Below the pieces are notes generated by a model. That model saw only the letters and a list, made by a program, of their open reading frames with translations, was not told where the DNA came from and made no database searches. The translations under genes were made by a program, and so were the position numbers. From positions 124,001 to 188,000 of the forward strand of contig MCGO01000067.1 in the NCBI GenBank assembly GCA_002104985.1: a DNA stretch of 64,000 nucleotides. Direction: 5' to 3'. Numbering within the stretch: position 1 is the stretch's first letter; each line of letters begins with the position of its first letter. Source of the stretch: Rhizoclosmatium globosum. Lineage: Eukaryota; Chytridiomycota; Chytridiomycetes; Chytridiales; Chytriomycetaceae. Below, piece by piece: positions 34,038 through 44,534 of this stretch.

Positions 34038-35570
34038 TCAGTCCATCAACCTAATATTCTCATCATCTGCTACTGCTTCGGCTCTTCGTTTTGATGCCCA
34101 GACAGCAATAACTAATGATACAACAGCCGTGATTTGAATCAACAAGAAAGCCATCCACGGTGCCTGCATAGTGACACTTGCAAACACCCACATTCTGCCG
34201 GCAATTGGTGGAGCGATAGTGTTGGCCAATGCTGCACCTGTACTCGAGAGTCCAAAGGCAGATCCAAGAGACGAGGGAGCCACGCTTTCACAGATCAAAA
34301 TCATAGTACTGTAAGAAACGTTAACAATACTATACTTGATCAACAAAGAATCGCGTACCTCAGGAATACAACGGACTCGATAATTCCACTCAACCCCATC
34401 CAAATACTAATCCAAAACCATGAGACTGACGTACTGCCTCCCAAAAGTCCAAGTCCAATCGTAACTGGCAGAATTGCCGCCATTCCGAAAATGTACGAAC
34501 GGAAAGGACCAAACCTTGTAACAACCCATTGAACAGCAACAATCTGGAAAACGAGCCGAACAGAGAACGGAATAGACATGGCGAATGAAGTGTCTGTCGC
34601 ACTCATACCCAAACCTCCATTTTCCACTGGAGCAGAAAAGAGGAGTGGGAATGTGGAAGCCCACGACATTGTACAGAATGAGATTAATACGTACAGTAAG
34701 ATGGCGATCATGAGTTGACGAGATTTGAGTGCGGCCATGAAAAAGTTTTCTTTACGGCGGCGGTTACTCTCGGCTGCTGAAGAAGCTGAGCTCACAGTTT
34801 CCTCATTATCGGAGTCATGCTCAACAACACGACATCGCGTTTCCCGGAACAGAATAGTTGTACTGAACCAAGCAATAATACTTGATACAGCAAGGAAAAT
34901 GGCTACACCCAAGATTGGCAGTGTTCCCTTTTCCCAAGTAGCTCCATTCACGAGGATACCTCCAATCATGGGTCCAAGAAATCCACTGATTGCATATAAA
35001 AGGCCATGTAAAGTATACGCCCAACTCCGTCCAACTTCGTCTTGGTGGATATCTCCCAACGCGCCTTTTGCGACTGTGGAGTTTGCACCAAACACTCCAG
35101 CCAAGAAGCGGCAGAGCATCGTAATAAAGAACGAAGATGTTGATAGCCCGAGAATGAATGTTGCGAGACCAGAGACGAGGAGGTTCAGGAGTAAGATTGG
35201 TTTGCGGCCCTGTCAGCAGAGTCAGGAACCAGAATAGAAACAAGTTCGGAACCCTAATACCAACCATACTATCACTTGCAGCACCCCAGAGAACATTTGT
35301 AGCCAGTGTCGGAAGGAAGAAGACTCCAGCTAGAAGACCTGGCCATGTAAAGCGATCCTATTAGCTGTCCATCGTGATTTCAAATAGTCCCTCACCACTC
35401 TTGATTCCGATCTGCGTCTCCTTCTCGCCCACAGGAAGGTCCGCACACAGCATCCGCACAATGAATGGAATAAGTGGCCGCAGCATAAACTCTGTCATGA
35501 CTTCCGGAACACAGGCCGCCAAGAGGACGTAGGTTTGTGTTTTGGGACTGGTCATGGGAGATTGCACCAT
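34038..35570 (-). CDS. Major facilitator superfamily transporter (DHA1/TetA-like)
   Basis: This 12-helix proton-coupled exporter type has a hydrophobic first helix (YVLLAACVPEVMTEFMLRPL). A loop 2 signature is rebuilt by splicing: WGAASDSM then GRKPILLLNLL. Helix 4-5 then reads MLCRFLAGVFGANSTVAKGA. The second half begins after an acidic, Ser-rich central loop (HDSDNEETVSSASS). Introns lie after the codons for IKS (57 bp), after SDSM and near 34310-34360. The substrate is unknown; relatives include plant ZIF1-like and fungal drug/H+ antiporters. The start at 35570 is 16 bp downstream of the stop of the preceding small gene on the same strand. Confidence 0.85.
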
Positions 35571-35586
35571 TTTTTGGAAGAGTTTA

Positions 35587-35964
35587 TTATTGTTTATTGT
35601 CAATTTCGTCTTTGAAGGCTTCGTCTGCGGATCGCTTTGATTTAGTATGAAGTAGGATTGATGTGCCTGAGTTGCTGCCGCCGAGTGTCCTCCCGCTGCC
35701 ACTGAATGCTGCACTGCTACTACTCGATGTAGCACTAGCACTAGTTGAACCATCTTTCTTAATCGATTGCGAATTGTTCTTTGCCGTAGCATGTTTCTTG
35801 AAGCATTTCAAGCACCGCATTTTGTACTTTGGTTCAGTCGCTGGGATTTGGGCTGAGCAGTCGATGCATTTACGAGACTTTTCTTTGTCTAATTGTGAGT
35901 CCGTCTTTGATTCGGTCCTTGTGCGGGTTTGGGTTGTTGTGCGGGTTTGAGTTCGAGTTGCCAT
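35587..35964 (-). CDS. Small protein with a CxxC...CxxC motif
   Basis: The product is 125 residues. A Thr/Arg-rich start (MATRTQTRTTTQTRTRTE) precedes KCIDCSAQIPATEPKYKMRC and LKCFKKH, two CxxC pairs that could bind zinc. A Ser/Ala/Gly-rich low-complexity tail follows. I do not recognise a family. It is close to, and co-oriented with, the MFS gene. Confidence 0.55.
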   Translation of the reverse strand: MATRTQTRTTTQTRTRTESKTDSQLDKEKSRKCIDCSAQIPATEPKYKMRCLKCFKKHATAKNNSQSIKKDGSTSASATSSSSSAAFSGSGRTLGGSNSGTSILLHTKSKRSADEAFKDEIDNKQ

Positions 35965-36165
35965 TTGTTTGAACTTTTGTGGCGCTTGTTGTCTACCTTC
36001 CCACTCAAATAATAAGAGTACATGAAATCATTCCATGATGTCTATCCCATAATTTCTGCTGGTTTGGTCACGCGACGTTTTGGGCGATCTCAGGTCAATC
36101 TCTCCACAAAAAAACAAAAACTGGAAACATCGATATATACGGTACCACTCAACTCGAAGCCAAAA

Positions 36166-37700
36166 ATGAGACTCGACATTCCTAGTGTTGGATTACAGTA
36201 CTTCCAAGTAAGTCGCACATCCTTCTCCAACCCTTCCTTGTATTCCAGTGAATCTTGAGATTTACATGGTCGTTGCTTCGCCACTCATACGATCTAATCA
36301 CTCAAACGTGTGTAAGCTTGATCGATTGATTGTTGTTTCTCAATATATACTCCGTTTACACCCAAACCCTCCGTAAATCTATTTGAATCTTAACCTGTCT
36401 GCTGATATCAGACTCTCCCTTCATGGAATATCCTCCAAAGTGTTGGACTTGGCAATCGCTTGAAAGAACAGTCGCAAGAGAATCTTATTGAAGAACTCAG
36501 ACAGGAAAACATTGAAAATCTGATGTTGATGAGCACTTATGACCACTTGAGCAAGGCAAAAGACAGAAAGATCGAGTCGTGAGTGCAAAGTATCTGATCC
36601 TTATTCTTGTCTAACGCGTTGTGTATCTTTAGATTGAGAACAGAAATTGAACTTCTCAAGAAGCGGAACAACCAAGATACTCGTTTCCATCTCGACACAA
36701 TCAAAATACATCAAGCGCTATATGAGGATACAATCAATCAGTCTAATGTCGAAAAAGACCAAAATATTTGTTTCCAAGAAGGAATAATTGGGGGATTTAA
36801 ATGTTTGGAGAAATTGAATGAACAAAAGCACGAATGGGTGACCAGAAAGTGAGTTTCAGCAGGTTAACAAAATGTATCTAAAACGATGATTTTTAGATTA
36901 AATGATGAAGTAGACTTGTAAGAGCAGAGTCGATCCTGGGACTTTATACTAACTCATTTCTTTATAGATTGAGGATCAAAATCGAGGAGCTGCAGAACGC
37001 AAATAGAAAATATAATCAATTACATCAAGATGACGTTAAAATACAGACTTTTTCTGCTGTACTACAGAATCCAACCAATTATCTCTCAACCAAGAAAATC
37101 AAAACTGATGAATTGAAGAAGCATTTGACCATGTGGGAGACAACACGAGAGAATTTGATGACTATGGAAGAAATACAAGAAACTAAGATTAGACTTTTGG
37201 TTGAACTAAGCAAAGACAAAGAGTTGGAAGCATTTGAGATTCTAACAACTAAAGAGTTGGAAGCAGTGGAGATACTTACGACTAAAGACACGGAAATCAA
37301 AGAAAAAGAAAAAAAGATTGACACAAGAAATGAACAAGATCATACTCGTCCCCAGCAGCTAATTAAACTGAAGCATCAGGAGAGGCGAAAGAAATTGAAC
37401 GAAAACACAACATCCTCTTCGGTTTTGGGGATTTGCGCAACGTTCAACAACTACTTAATTTATATCTTGGATGTTCTCTTCAGACTTCACCAAGTTTTCA
37501 CCTTCTACACTGATTCCCGAAATTATGATTGTACCATCAAACGAGCGAAATATACCATTAGAGCCATCATTCTCAATCAAGAAACTTACCAATACACAGC
37601 CTATTATTCAAAACTTGCAAGAGTGAGCTATCGAGTATTATGTGGTTTATGTTGTTTTCCGTGCATCATTATTTTTCTCTTTCTTCTCTCCTTTACATAA
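36166..37700 (+). CDS. Coiled-coil protein with a C-terminal membrane anchor
   Basis: Five exons splice in frame to 392 residues: 36166-36207, 36412-36578, 36633-36848, 36897-36917 (only 21 nt) and 36968-37700. The middle is Lys/Glu-rich heptad sequence, including the near repeat ELEAFEILTTK and ELEAVEILTTK. The C terminus is a hydrophobic tail (LCGLCCFPCIIIFLFLLSFT), suggesting a tail-anchored protein with its coils in the cytoplasm. An in-frame upstream ATG exists at 36022. Exons 3, 4 and 5 all begin in the same phase with ATTGAG or ATTAAA, which hints at exon duplication. No family is recognised. Confidence 0.65.
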
Positions 37701-38011
37701 ATATATATGCGAACTGATAATTAACTATACCAATACAAAACTGTATGAATTCGAAAGAACAATCATTGAGTACTCATGCGTTTGTCATCTTATCAAGAAT
37801 TCAATCGCGAATTCCAAATTATCCTTTTCCACCTCCAAACACTTCGGAAGAATTCGGTTTCGCTACCAGTTAAAGGCGACCCTGCACATGACTTTCTTTG
37901 AGAAGTCAAATTCTTTCCCAATCAAAAACTCTGGGAACCGAGGAGCATCACGACTGGCGATTCCTTCCAGACAATGTACTTTTCCTCATTTTTATTTTAT
38001 TAACCATCACA
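37701..38011. other. Intergenic region between convergent genes
   Basis: This is AT-rich sequence between the coiled-coil gene and LYS4. I see no gene or repeat in it. Confidence 0.5.
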
Positions 38012-40361
38012 TTACTGTCCAGCAATCTTAGCCTTCACCCAATTCTCCAACCCCCCAAGCACAATCAACTCCTGCGCCGCCTTCCCAACAACAGGAACAG
38101 AATACTCCTTGACAACACCATCCTTCGACAACTTCAACACTCCAGCTCCATACTCAATCTCCGCCGTCCACCCCGTTCGAATCGTCGGTGTCTCCTTGGG
38201 TTTCCCAAATTCAGCTACCAAGTCCCGGACGAGGTCCGGGACTTCGAGACAGAGCAGGCCGTTGTTGATTGCGTTTCGTTTGTATGTTTCGGAGAGGGAG
38301 CCGGCGAGGATGAGGGGGATTCCGGCGTGGAGGAGACATGTGGCGGCTTGTTCGCGGGAGGAGCCTGTTCCAAAGTTGAAGCCGGAGACGAGAACGTCGT
38401 TCTACGTGTAATTGATGGGTTAGAATGAGAAGAGGGTAGGCGGGAAAGGAAATGGATGTATACCTTTTTCAAAATGGAGGTGAATTTGGGGTCGTAGTTA
38501 CGCATGGCGATTTTGGCCATTTCGGCAGGTGGAATGTCATCTTGGTATGTGAAGGCTCCAGGGTAGATTCCGTCCGTGTCCAAGTTGTCTTGTGGACAGA
38601 AAATGAGCTCTCCGACGTGTTTAGAAGGAAAACCTTCAATAGTGCTGTCTGCGGATTTTGCAGAGCTACTGGATGAAGGCTTTGGCTTTGGTGGAATGGT
38701 GACTGTGAATGCGGGCGTCTTGGGACCAGCTGCAGTTGTCTTGGAGGAGATCAGAGCTTCAGGCGACGAAATCTTTCCAGTTACAGCCGAGGCGGCAACA
38801 ACGGCTGGAGAAGCCAAGTAGGCTTGAGCAGATCGAGATCCCATACGTCCTTTAAAGTTTCGGTTCGTGGCACTGATTCCCACTTCTCCGTCCTGCAATA
38901 GTCCCGCACCAAGTCCAATACATGGCCCACATCCGGCTGGAAGAACTTTAGCGCCTGCATCAACCAACACACCCCAGTCTCCAGAAGCTTCAGCATCGCG
39001 TTGAACTTCTTTGGAAGCTGGAGCAATGTAGAATTCGACACCTTCGGCAACTTTATGACCACGCATAACTTCTGCAGCGGCTTTAATGTCGGATTGACGA
39101 GAGTTTACACATGAGAGGAGGTAAGCCTTGTGAATTTTGATGTTTCGGGATTCGAGTTCTGAGAGAGGAGTTGCAACTTTGACACTGTTTGGTCCACTGA
39201 TGTGAGGGGATAAAGAGGCAAGGTCGAATGTAATGTGTTTGGCGTAGACTGCGTCTTTGGAGACTGGTTCGGCGGCTTCCTTCTTGAGGGCGTCAAGAGC
39301 TTCAGCGTTGATTCGTTTATGGTTGGGCCCCAACACATTGATTCTGTTGGCAACAAAGTCGATTGTTGTTTGATCGACAGGGAAGACTCCGGCAAGGGCA
39401 CCCCATTCTGTTGTCATGTTCGCAATTGTGAGACGTTCGTCAATAGAGAGAGAGGCAGCACCGGGACCGGTGAATTCAATGGCGTGGTTGAGGACTTCGT
39501 CCTTGTTTAGGAGACCACAAAGAGCGACAATCACATCCTTTCCAGTACATCCTGAAGGGAGCTTTCCAAGCAACTCAACCTTAGCTACAGGAGGAACCTT
39601 AAAACATAGTTTAGTTCTTTTGTTTGGTTGTGAAGATGGGAAGGGTGGAGATGGAGGTGGCAAAAGGGAAAATCGCGCTGATAAGGACTGATAAGACGTT
39701 TACACAGTCTCGCATTGATGATAGAGCCTCGTACAGCACACTTTCGGTTAATAGAATGTCGTTATTGTTTCTGTGCAGAGGTGGAAGATGGCGGTATGTG
39801 GGAGTGGAGCAGAGAGCACGAAACAGCCAAACAAGTTACAACACACACCTGCCACCACGTGCGACCCGTAGCCCAGATCGCAGCTGCATCCGTACGCACA
39901 ATCGGAGTGCCCAGACATCCAATACCGCCGTACATGTTCGAGTGCGAGTCCGAGGCCACAGCCATCGACAGCGGGAAGGCATAGCCCTGCTCCACCATCG
40001 TCTGATGGCCAATACCAGTCCCAGCCGGATAGAAGTCGACGCCCTTTTCCCTCGCAAACTTTTCAATCTTTGCATACTTTTCCAAGTTCTTCTCCGACTT
40101 GTTCTGGACGTCGTGGTCGAGAGTGAAGACGGCCTGCGACGCCCGCGCAAACTTTGACGCGCCGATCGATGCAAACTTTCCGAGGACTGCGCCGGTGTTG
40201 TCGTGCGTCATCACGTGCGCCGGCGAGATGGACACAAAGTCGCCCTGCTTCACCTTCACCGGCCCAGTCACGTCAACGGCGTACTTTTGGACGATCCGCT
40301 CGATAAGATTCTGCGGCGCACGCGAAAGTGGCGCGCTTGAGAAGTGGCGCATTCGGAGCAT
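38012..40361 (-). CDS. LYS4: Homoaconitase, mitochondrial
   Basis: This enzyme converts homocitrate to homoisocitrate in the alpha-aminoadipate lysine pathway of fungi, using a 4Fe-4S cluster. Exons 40361-39849, 39597-38465 and 38402-38012 total 2037 nt and give 678 residues, normal for Lys4. A short mitochondrial presequence ([16 protein letters not shown]) precedes the aconitase fold. Landmarks are [33 protein letters not shown], the cluster Cys in LLSCVNSRQ and PAGCGPCIG, and the swivel domain motif [13 protein letters not shown]. The motifs fit homoaconitase rather than aconitase or isopropylmalate dehydratase. The first intron (39598-39848) is 251 bp, long for this window. Confidence 0.93.
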
Positions 40362-40586
40362 CCTTTCTTGACTTGTGTGGTGGGTTGGTTGGTTGGCTGT
40401 TTGCTGGTTGTTTTTGTTGGTTTTCGAAAGACACTGTGATTCTTGAAACCCTTCTAGTGCCAACCAAATAACGTCACTTAACTCAATGGATGTGAAACCG
40501 GTTACAATTAAAAAGGGCAGCACAACTTGTTACTTGAGAGTAATAAGAAAATCGCTCCATAATAGTCCTTACCATTCCCAAGTCAC

Positions 40587-40668
40587 GACAACGTGGCCGA
40601 GCGGTTAAGGCGACAGACTAGAAATCTGTTACTCTCTGAGTGCGCAGGTTCAAGTCCTGCCGTTGTCG
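40587..40668 (+). tRNA. tRNA-Ser (anticodon AGA)
   Basis: The 82-nt sequence folds as a class II tRNA. The acceptor arm pairs GACAACG with CGTTGTC, and the D arm is TGGCCGAGCGGTTAAGGCGA. The anticodon arm is ACAGA-CTAGAAA-TCTGT with AGA at positions 34-36. There is a serine-type long variable arm and the T arm is GCAGGTTCAAGTCCTGC. A T4 terminator follows at 40670. There is no intron. Confidence 0.96.
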
Positions 40669-41392
40669 CTTTTGGAATATCGTGGGCGGTGAGAGAAGAG
40701 AGTTGTAATTTGTATTGTGGTAGGAAATGATACCTCGAGGCTGAGAGGAGAAGCACACGTTTCTCTGCAACTTATATTTAATATAGTCAGAAAACATCAG
40801 TGCATTTTATCGAAATCCGAATTTACAGAGATTGTTTCAGGTTGTCATGCGAGGCTCTTCAAAACTTCTGACGTAACTGTTGAATGCAAACACTATTTTA
40901 TTGTCACTTATAAAGTTTTCCCAAAACTTGCATTCCACCAGCTCGATTGGAGGTTTCTTTCATCCTCCAGCATATAACAATAAAAAAATTCATCAACGAG
41001 AAATGATAGACAGAGCCGTATTAGAACGAGCAGTGCAGGATATGTGCTTTGTCACGAATGTGCCAAGCTACTCATGGGCGCTCCAAACTCCCAATTTGAG
41101 TCTCAAAAATGATTGAATCACTGGCAAATGATAACATTCATTTCTGTAATGTTCAGGAATGAAATGATTGGAATAAATGTTATTAATTCGGTGAGAAAGA
41201 GGCACATGAAGGATGAAGGAAGAGCCAGAACGGATCGGAATAGACCTGGTGACGCCACTCGTTTTTTTCTGGTCATGCTTTCTTTGGTCACGAACATATT
41301 TAATTGCCACTCTTTGATCAAATGACCTGAATGAAATCCAGTTAAAAGCCTTCTTCCTTCACCAAAATCCACTCAGAATTAAGCAAAGAAAA
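40669..41392. other. Intergenic region after the tRNA
   Basis: About 720 bp with several short frames on both strands that lack conserved features. I see no gene, repeat or structured element beyond the tRNA terminator. Confidence 0.5.
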
Positions 41393-42801
41393 ATGAAGCT
41401 TGTTGGAATCCTTGCAACACTTGCAACCTTGTCCCTCGCCCTTCGCCCAAACAAACCGTTGAACAAAGCATTGGTCGCACCTGCTACAAAAGCGCCACCT
41501 TCCCCAATCACCCTCCCCACCACTGCACAATTCCAATCCGTTGTCAATCCACTTGTGGCTAAAGTCGATGTGAATCAAGTTTCCTCCTGGCTCACTAAGC
41601 TCACTCAATTCCCAGACCGATACTATCAGTCTCAGAATGGAGTTGCAGCTGCAAACTGGGTAAGTACTATCCAATTCCTCCATACGCTTCAGCTGCTTAC
41701 CTTCCATCCAACAAAAAGATTCTTTCCACAGTTCAAGCCCTCCCTGTTCCATCAGGCGCGAAACTCACAGTGTCTTTGTACAAACATGCAAACTTTATTC
41801 AACCCTCTGTCATTGCCCGTTACGAGTCTGCAACTCCCACAAACCTCCAAGGAATTGTTGTCACGGGTTCTCACTTTGATACTCTTGCTGGTGGATCCCC
41901 TCAAGGTGATGGTGGCCCCAATCCTGCCGCTGATGACTGTGCTTCCGGATCCGCTGCCGTCTTTGAATCTTTGAGAATCCTCACCAGCCAAGGATTCATC
42001 CCCGGTCGTCCTATTGAGTTCCATTGGTACGCCGCAGAAGAGGAAGGGTTGTATGGAAGTACTGATATTGCAAACGCGTATGCCGCTAAGGGTGTTCAAG
42101 TTGTGTCTTACTTGAATTTGGACCAGAGTGGATACGTCAAGGCCGGAACAACTCCAGAAATTGGAATCTTTGTGGACTACACAACCAAGGCAGCGACTAC
42201 ACTTCTTACTTCGACTGTTGCTGCTTGTTCGTATCGTATACTTTGCATTTATGTTGATTGTGTCCAGGCTAATACTTACTATTCTATAGATGCTGGACTT
42301 CCACAGATCGGCAATCAAGTGTGCGGTTATCAGTGTACTGACAACGCATCGTGGTACAACGCTGGATACAACTCTGCCATGGCGTTTGAATCCGCCAACA
42401 CGAACGCGTTCCCTTACAATGATCAGGTGAACTCTGACGGATCACCTCTCGATACTCTTGACAAAGTGAGCATGCCCCATGTCGCTGCATTCGCAAAGAG
42501 CACAATTGGTTTCATCGTGGAGCTTTCCTTGGCTGGGTCTGGAACCACTGTCCAGACTACAACTGCTGCTGCCAAGACTACTACCACTGCAGGTGGTGTC
42601 AAGACCACTACCGCTGTGGCTAAGACCACCACTGCCGCTACTGCCTGTGCTCACAGCAAATGTGTCACTGGAGTTGCCTTGAGATCTACTTGTGACACTT
42701 GTGTTGGTCAAATTATTGCCCAAGACAGCTACTGTGGATCCACTTCCTGGGACAGTACCTGTGTTGGAGAAGTCAAATCCATCTGTGGAATTACTTGCTA
42801 A
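41393..42801 (+). CDS. Secreted M28 zinc aminopeptidase with C-terminal Cys-rich module
   Basis: Exons 41393-41659, 41719-42226 and 42290-42801 give 428 residues. A signal peptide (MKLVGILATLATLSLA) and a propeptide-like region precede the M28 domain. Metal-site motifs are GSHFDT, NPAADDCASG, AAEEEGLYGS and YLNLDQSGY. The last expected ligand, the His before the DT of the final motif, appears replaced by Asn (DQVNSDGSPLDT). A Thr/Ala linker (residues about 345-375) leads to a module with eight Cys (CAHSKC...TCDTC...YCGSTSWDSTC...ICGITC), possibly for surface or substrate attachment. It is the first of three paralogues in the window. Confidence 0.88.
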
Positions 42802-43165
42802 ATGTAACGAACGCGTCAAGTATCGCTTTCTGAAACTCGTATGGTGTAAATTGTCTCTATGTTTTACAATTGTCCAGATTTGATTAGAAATAAAGGATAA
42901 GAATTCTGGTCTATAAAGATGATAGCCAAAGTTATTAAAGTATATACTGTGACCAGGAATGCTACGACTACAACGGCACCGTCACTTGGAGACAAACATG
43001 CGTTGATTCAGAGCTTCAAAACTTGCTTGCGGTGGATATCATCCAATCTTTAGTAGTTGAAGTTGGTAGAACTTCCAAAACAATTTCAAACTAAATTTAT
43101 AGTTTAGATATGCAGCAATAAAAGAAGTGACGAACAATTTAAGTTGAGTCTGAGATTTTCAGCTC
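42802..43165. other. Spacer between two M28 genes with a possible exon remnant
   Basis: At about 42948-43040 one frame reads CDQECYDYNGTVTWRQTC, Cys-rich and protein-like but not attached to any start or splice I can support. It may be a remnant of a secreted-protein exon. Confidence 0.3.
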
Positions 43166-44457
43166 ATGAAAGTCATGTGCTGGATTCGCAACCTAAAATA
43201 TCAAATAGCCCTTCTCGTATTACTCTCTCTATGCTCTTGTTCAACAGCTCTTCATCTTAAACCAGCAAGTCATATGATCCACGAATCAACGAGGAAACAA
43301 CAACAACAGATCGCACCACCTTCGCCAGTCGAACTTCCTTCCAGACCAACCAACCAGCCAATCGTTGGTTCATTCATATCAAAAATAGACGTTAATCACC
43401 TCGCGATCTGGCTCAAAAATCTGACATTGTTTCCTGATCGTTACTATCAATCTCAAAACGGCGTTCGCGCAGCGCAGTGGGTGAGAAATCACTGACTCCA
43501 TGTCCTCTTATGAATCCTAATTTCTCCATATCAGATTGAAAATGCAATTCAATCTCTTCCAGTTCCTTCAGATGCAAAACTCACAACGAAACTTGTCCAT
43601 CACCGCGATATTTTGCAGCCCTCCGTAATCGCACGCTATGAGTCTAAAATTCCTACTACGTTGAAAGGAATCGTTATAACTGGGTCTCACTTTGACACGT
43701 ATGCCAAAAACTCTCCACAAGGGGTTGGGGGACCTAACCCTGCTGCTGACGATTGCGCGTCTGGATCTGCGGCTGTGTTTGAGGCACTTCGAGTTTTGAC
43801 TACAAATGGATTTATTCCAGGTCGACCTATTGAATTTCATTGGTATGCGGGCGAGGAGGAAGGATTATATGGAAGTCTCGATATTGCGAACACCTATGCT
43901 GCTAAGGGTATTGAGGTGCTGAGCTATTTGAATTTGGATCAGAGTGGGTATGTGAAACCTGGGACGCGGCCGGAAGTGGGAATTTATACAGGTGGGATAG
44001 TTCTTTGTAGTTACTGCCTATTGACGCTGTATTTACACTAGACTACACCACATCTGCAGCAACAAAGTTTCTTTCTTCGATTGTATCCACATGTTTGTTA
44101 TCTTTGTGTTCTGATTCGCCCAGATTCAAAATTTAAAATCAAGATTCGGGACTTCCCCAAGTTGGAAGTCAAGTATGTGGATATGCGTGTACGGATAACG
44201 CGTCATGGTTTTTGGCTGGCTACAATACAGCAATGGCGTTTGAATCACAAGACGGGAATTCATTTCCTCATAACGATGAAGTTCACTCGGACGGATCCCC
44301 GTTAGATACACTCAACTTGATTAATATGACTCATGTCTCTGCTTTTGCTAAAATAACTACTGGGTTTGTTGTGGAGCTCTCGTTAACAAATACTTCATCA
44401 AAAGAGAAGACACTGGGTGAAACACACTCGTTTTCTTCTCGACCATTAATTAGATAA
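43166..44457 (+). CDS. Secreted M28 zinc aminopeptidase, second paralogue
   Basis: Exons 43166-43480, 43535-43991, 44042-44092 and 44144-44457 give 378 residues. The signal anchor includes IALLVLLSLCSCSTA. Motifs are GSHFDT, NPAADDCASG, AGEEEGLYGS and YLNLDQSGY. Here the last ligand is present as His (DEVHSDGSPLDT). It lacks the Thr linker and Cys-rich module of the first paralogue. An additional intron splits the region after the Asp ligand. It lies in tandem with the gene at 41393, consistent with local duplication. Confidence 0.87.
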
Positions 44458-44534
44458 ATAAATAAGGGAATAACGTAAGGACAGTGGTCCGGGCTTTTGT
44501 GGAATTTCGTTTGTTGAAGATCTTCGTCCCGAAA

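Noticed and set aside
38215..40361. 3-isopropylmalate dehydratase (LEU1) or aconitase
   Set aside because: The first pass suggested an aconitase-superfamily dehydratase, but motifs such as [15 protein letters not shown] and the order of domains fit homoaconitase (Lys4).
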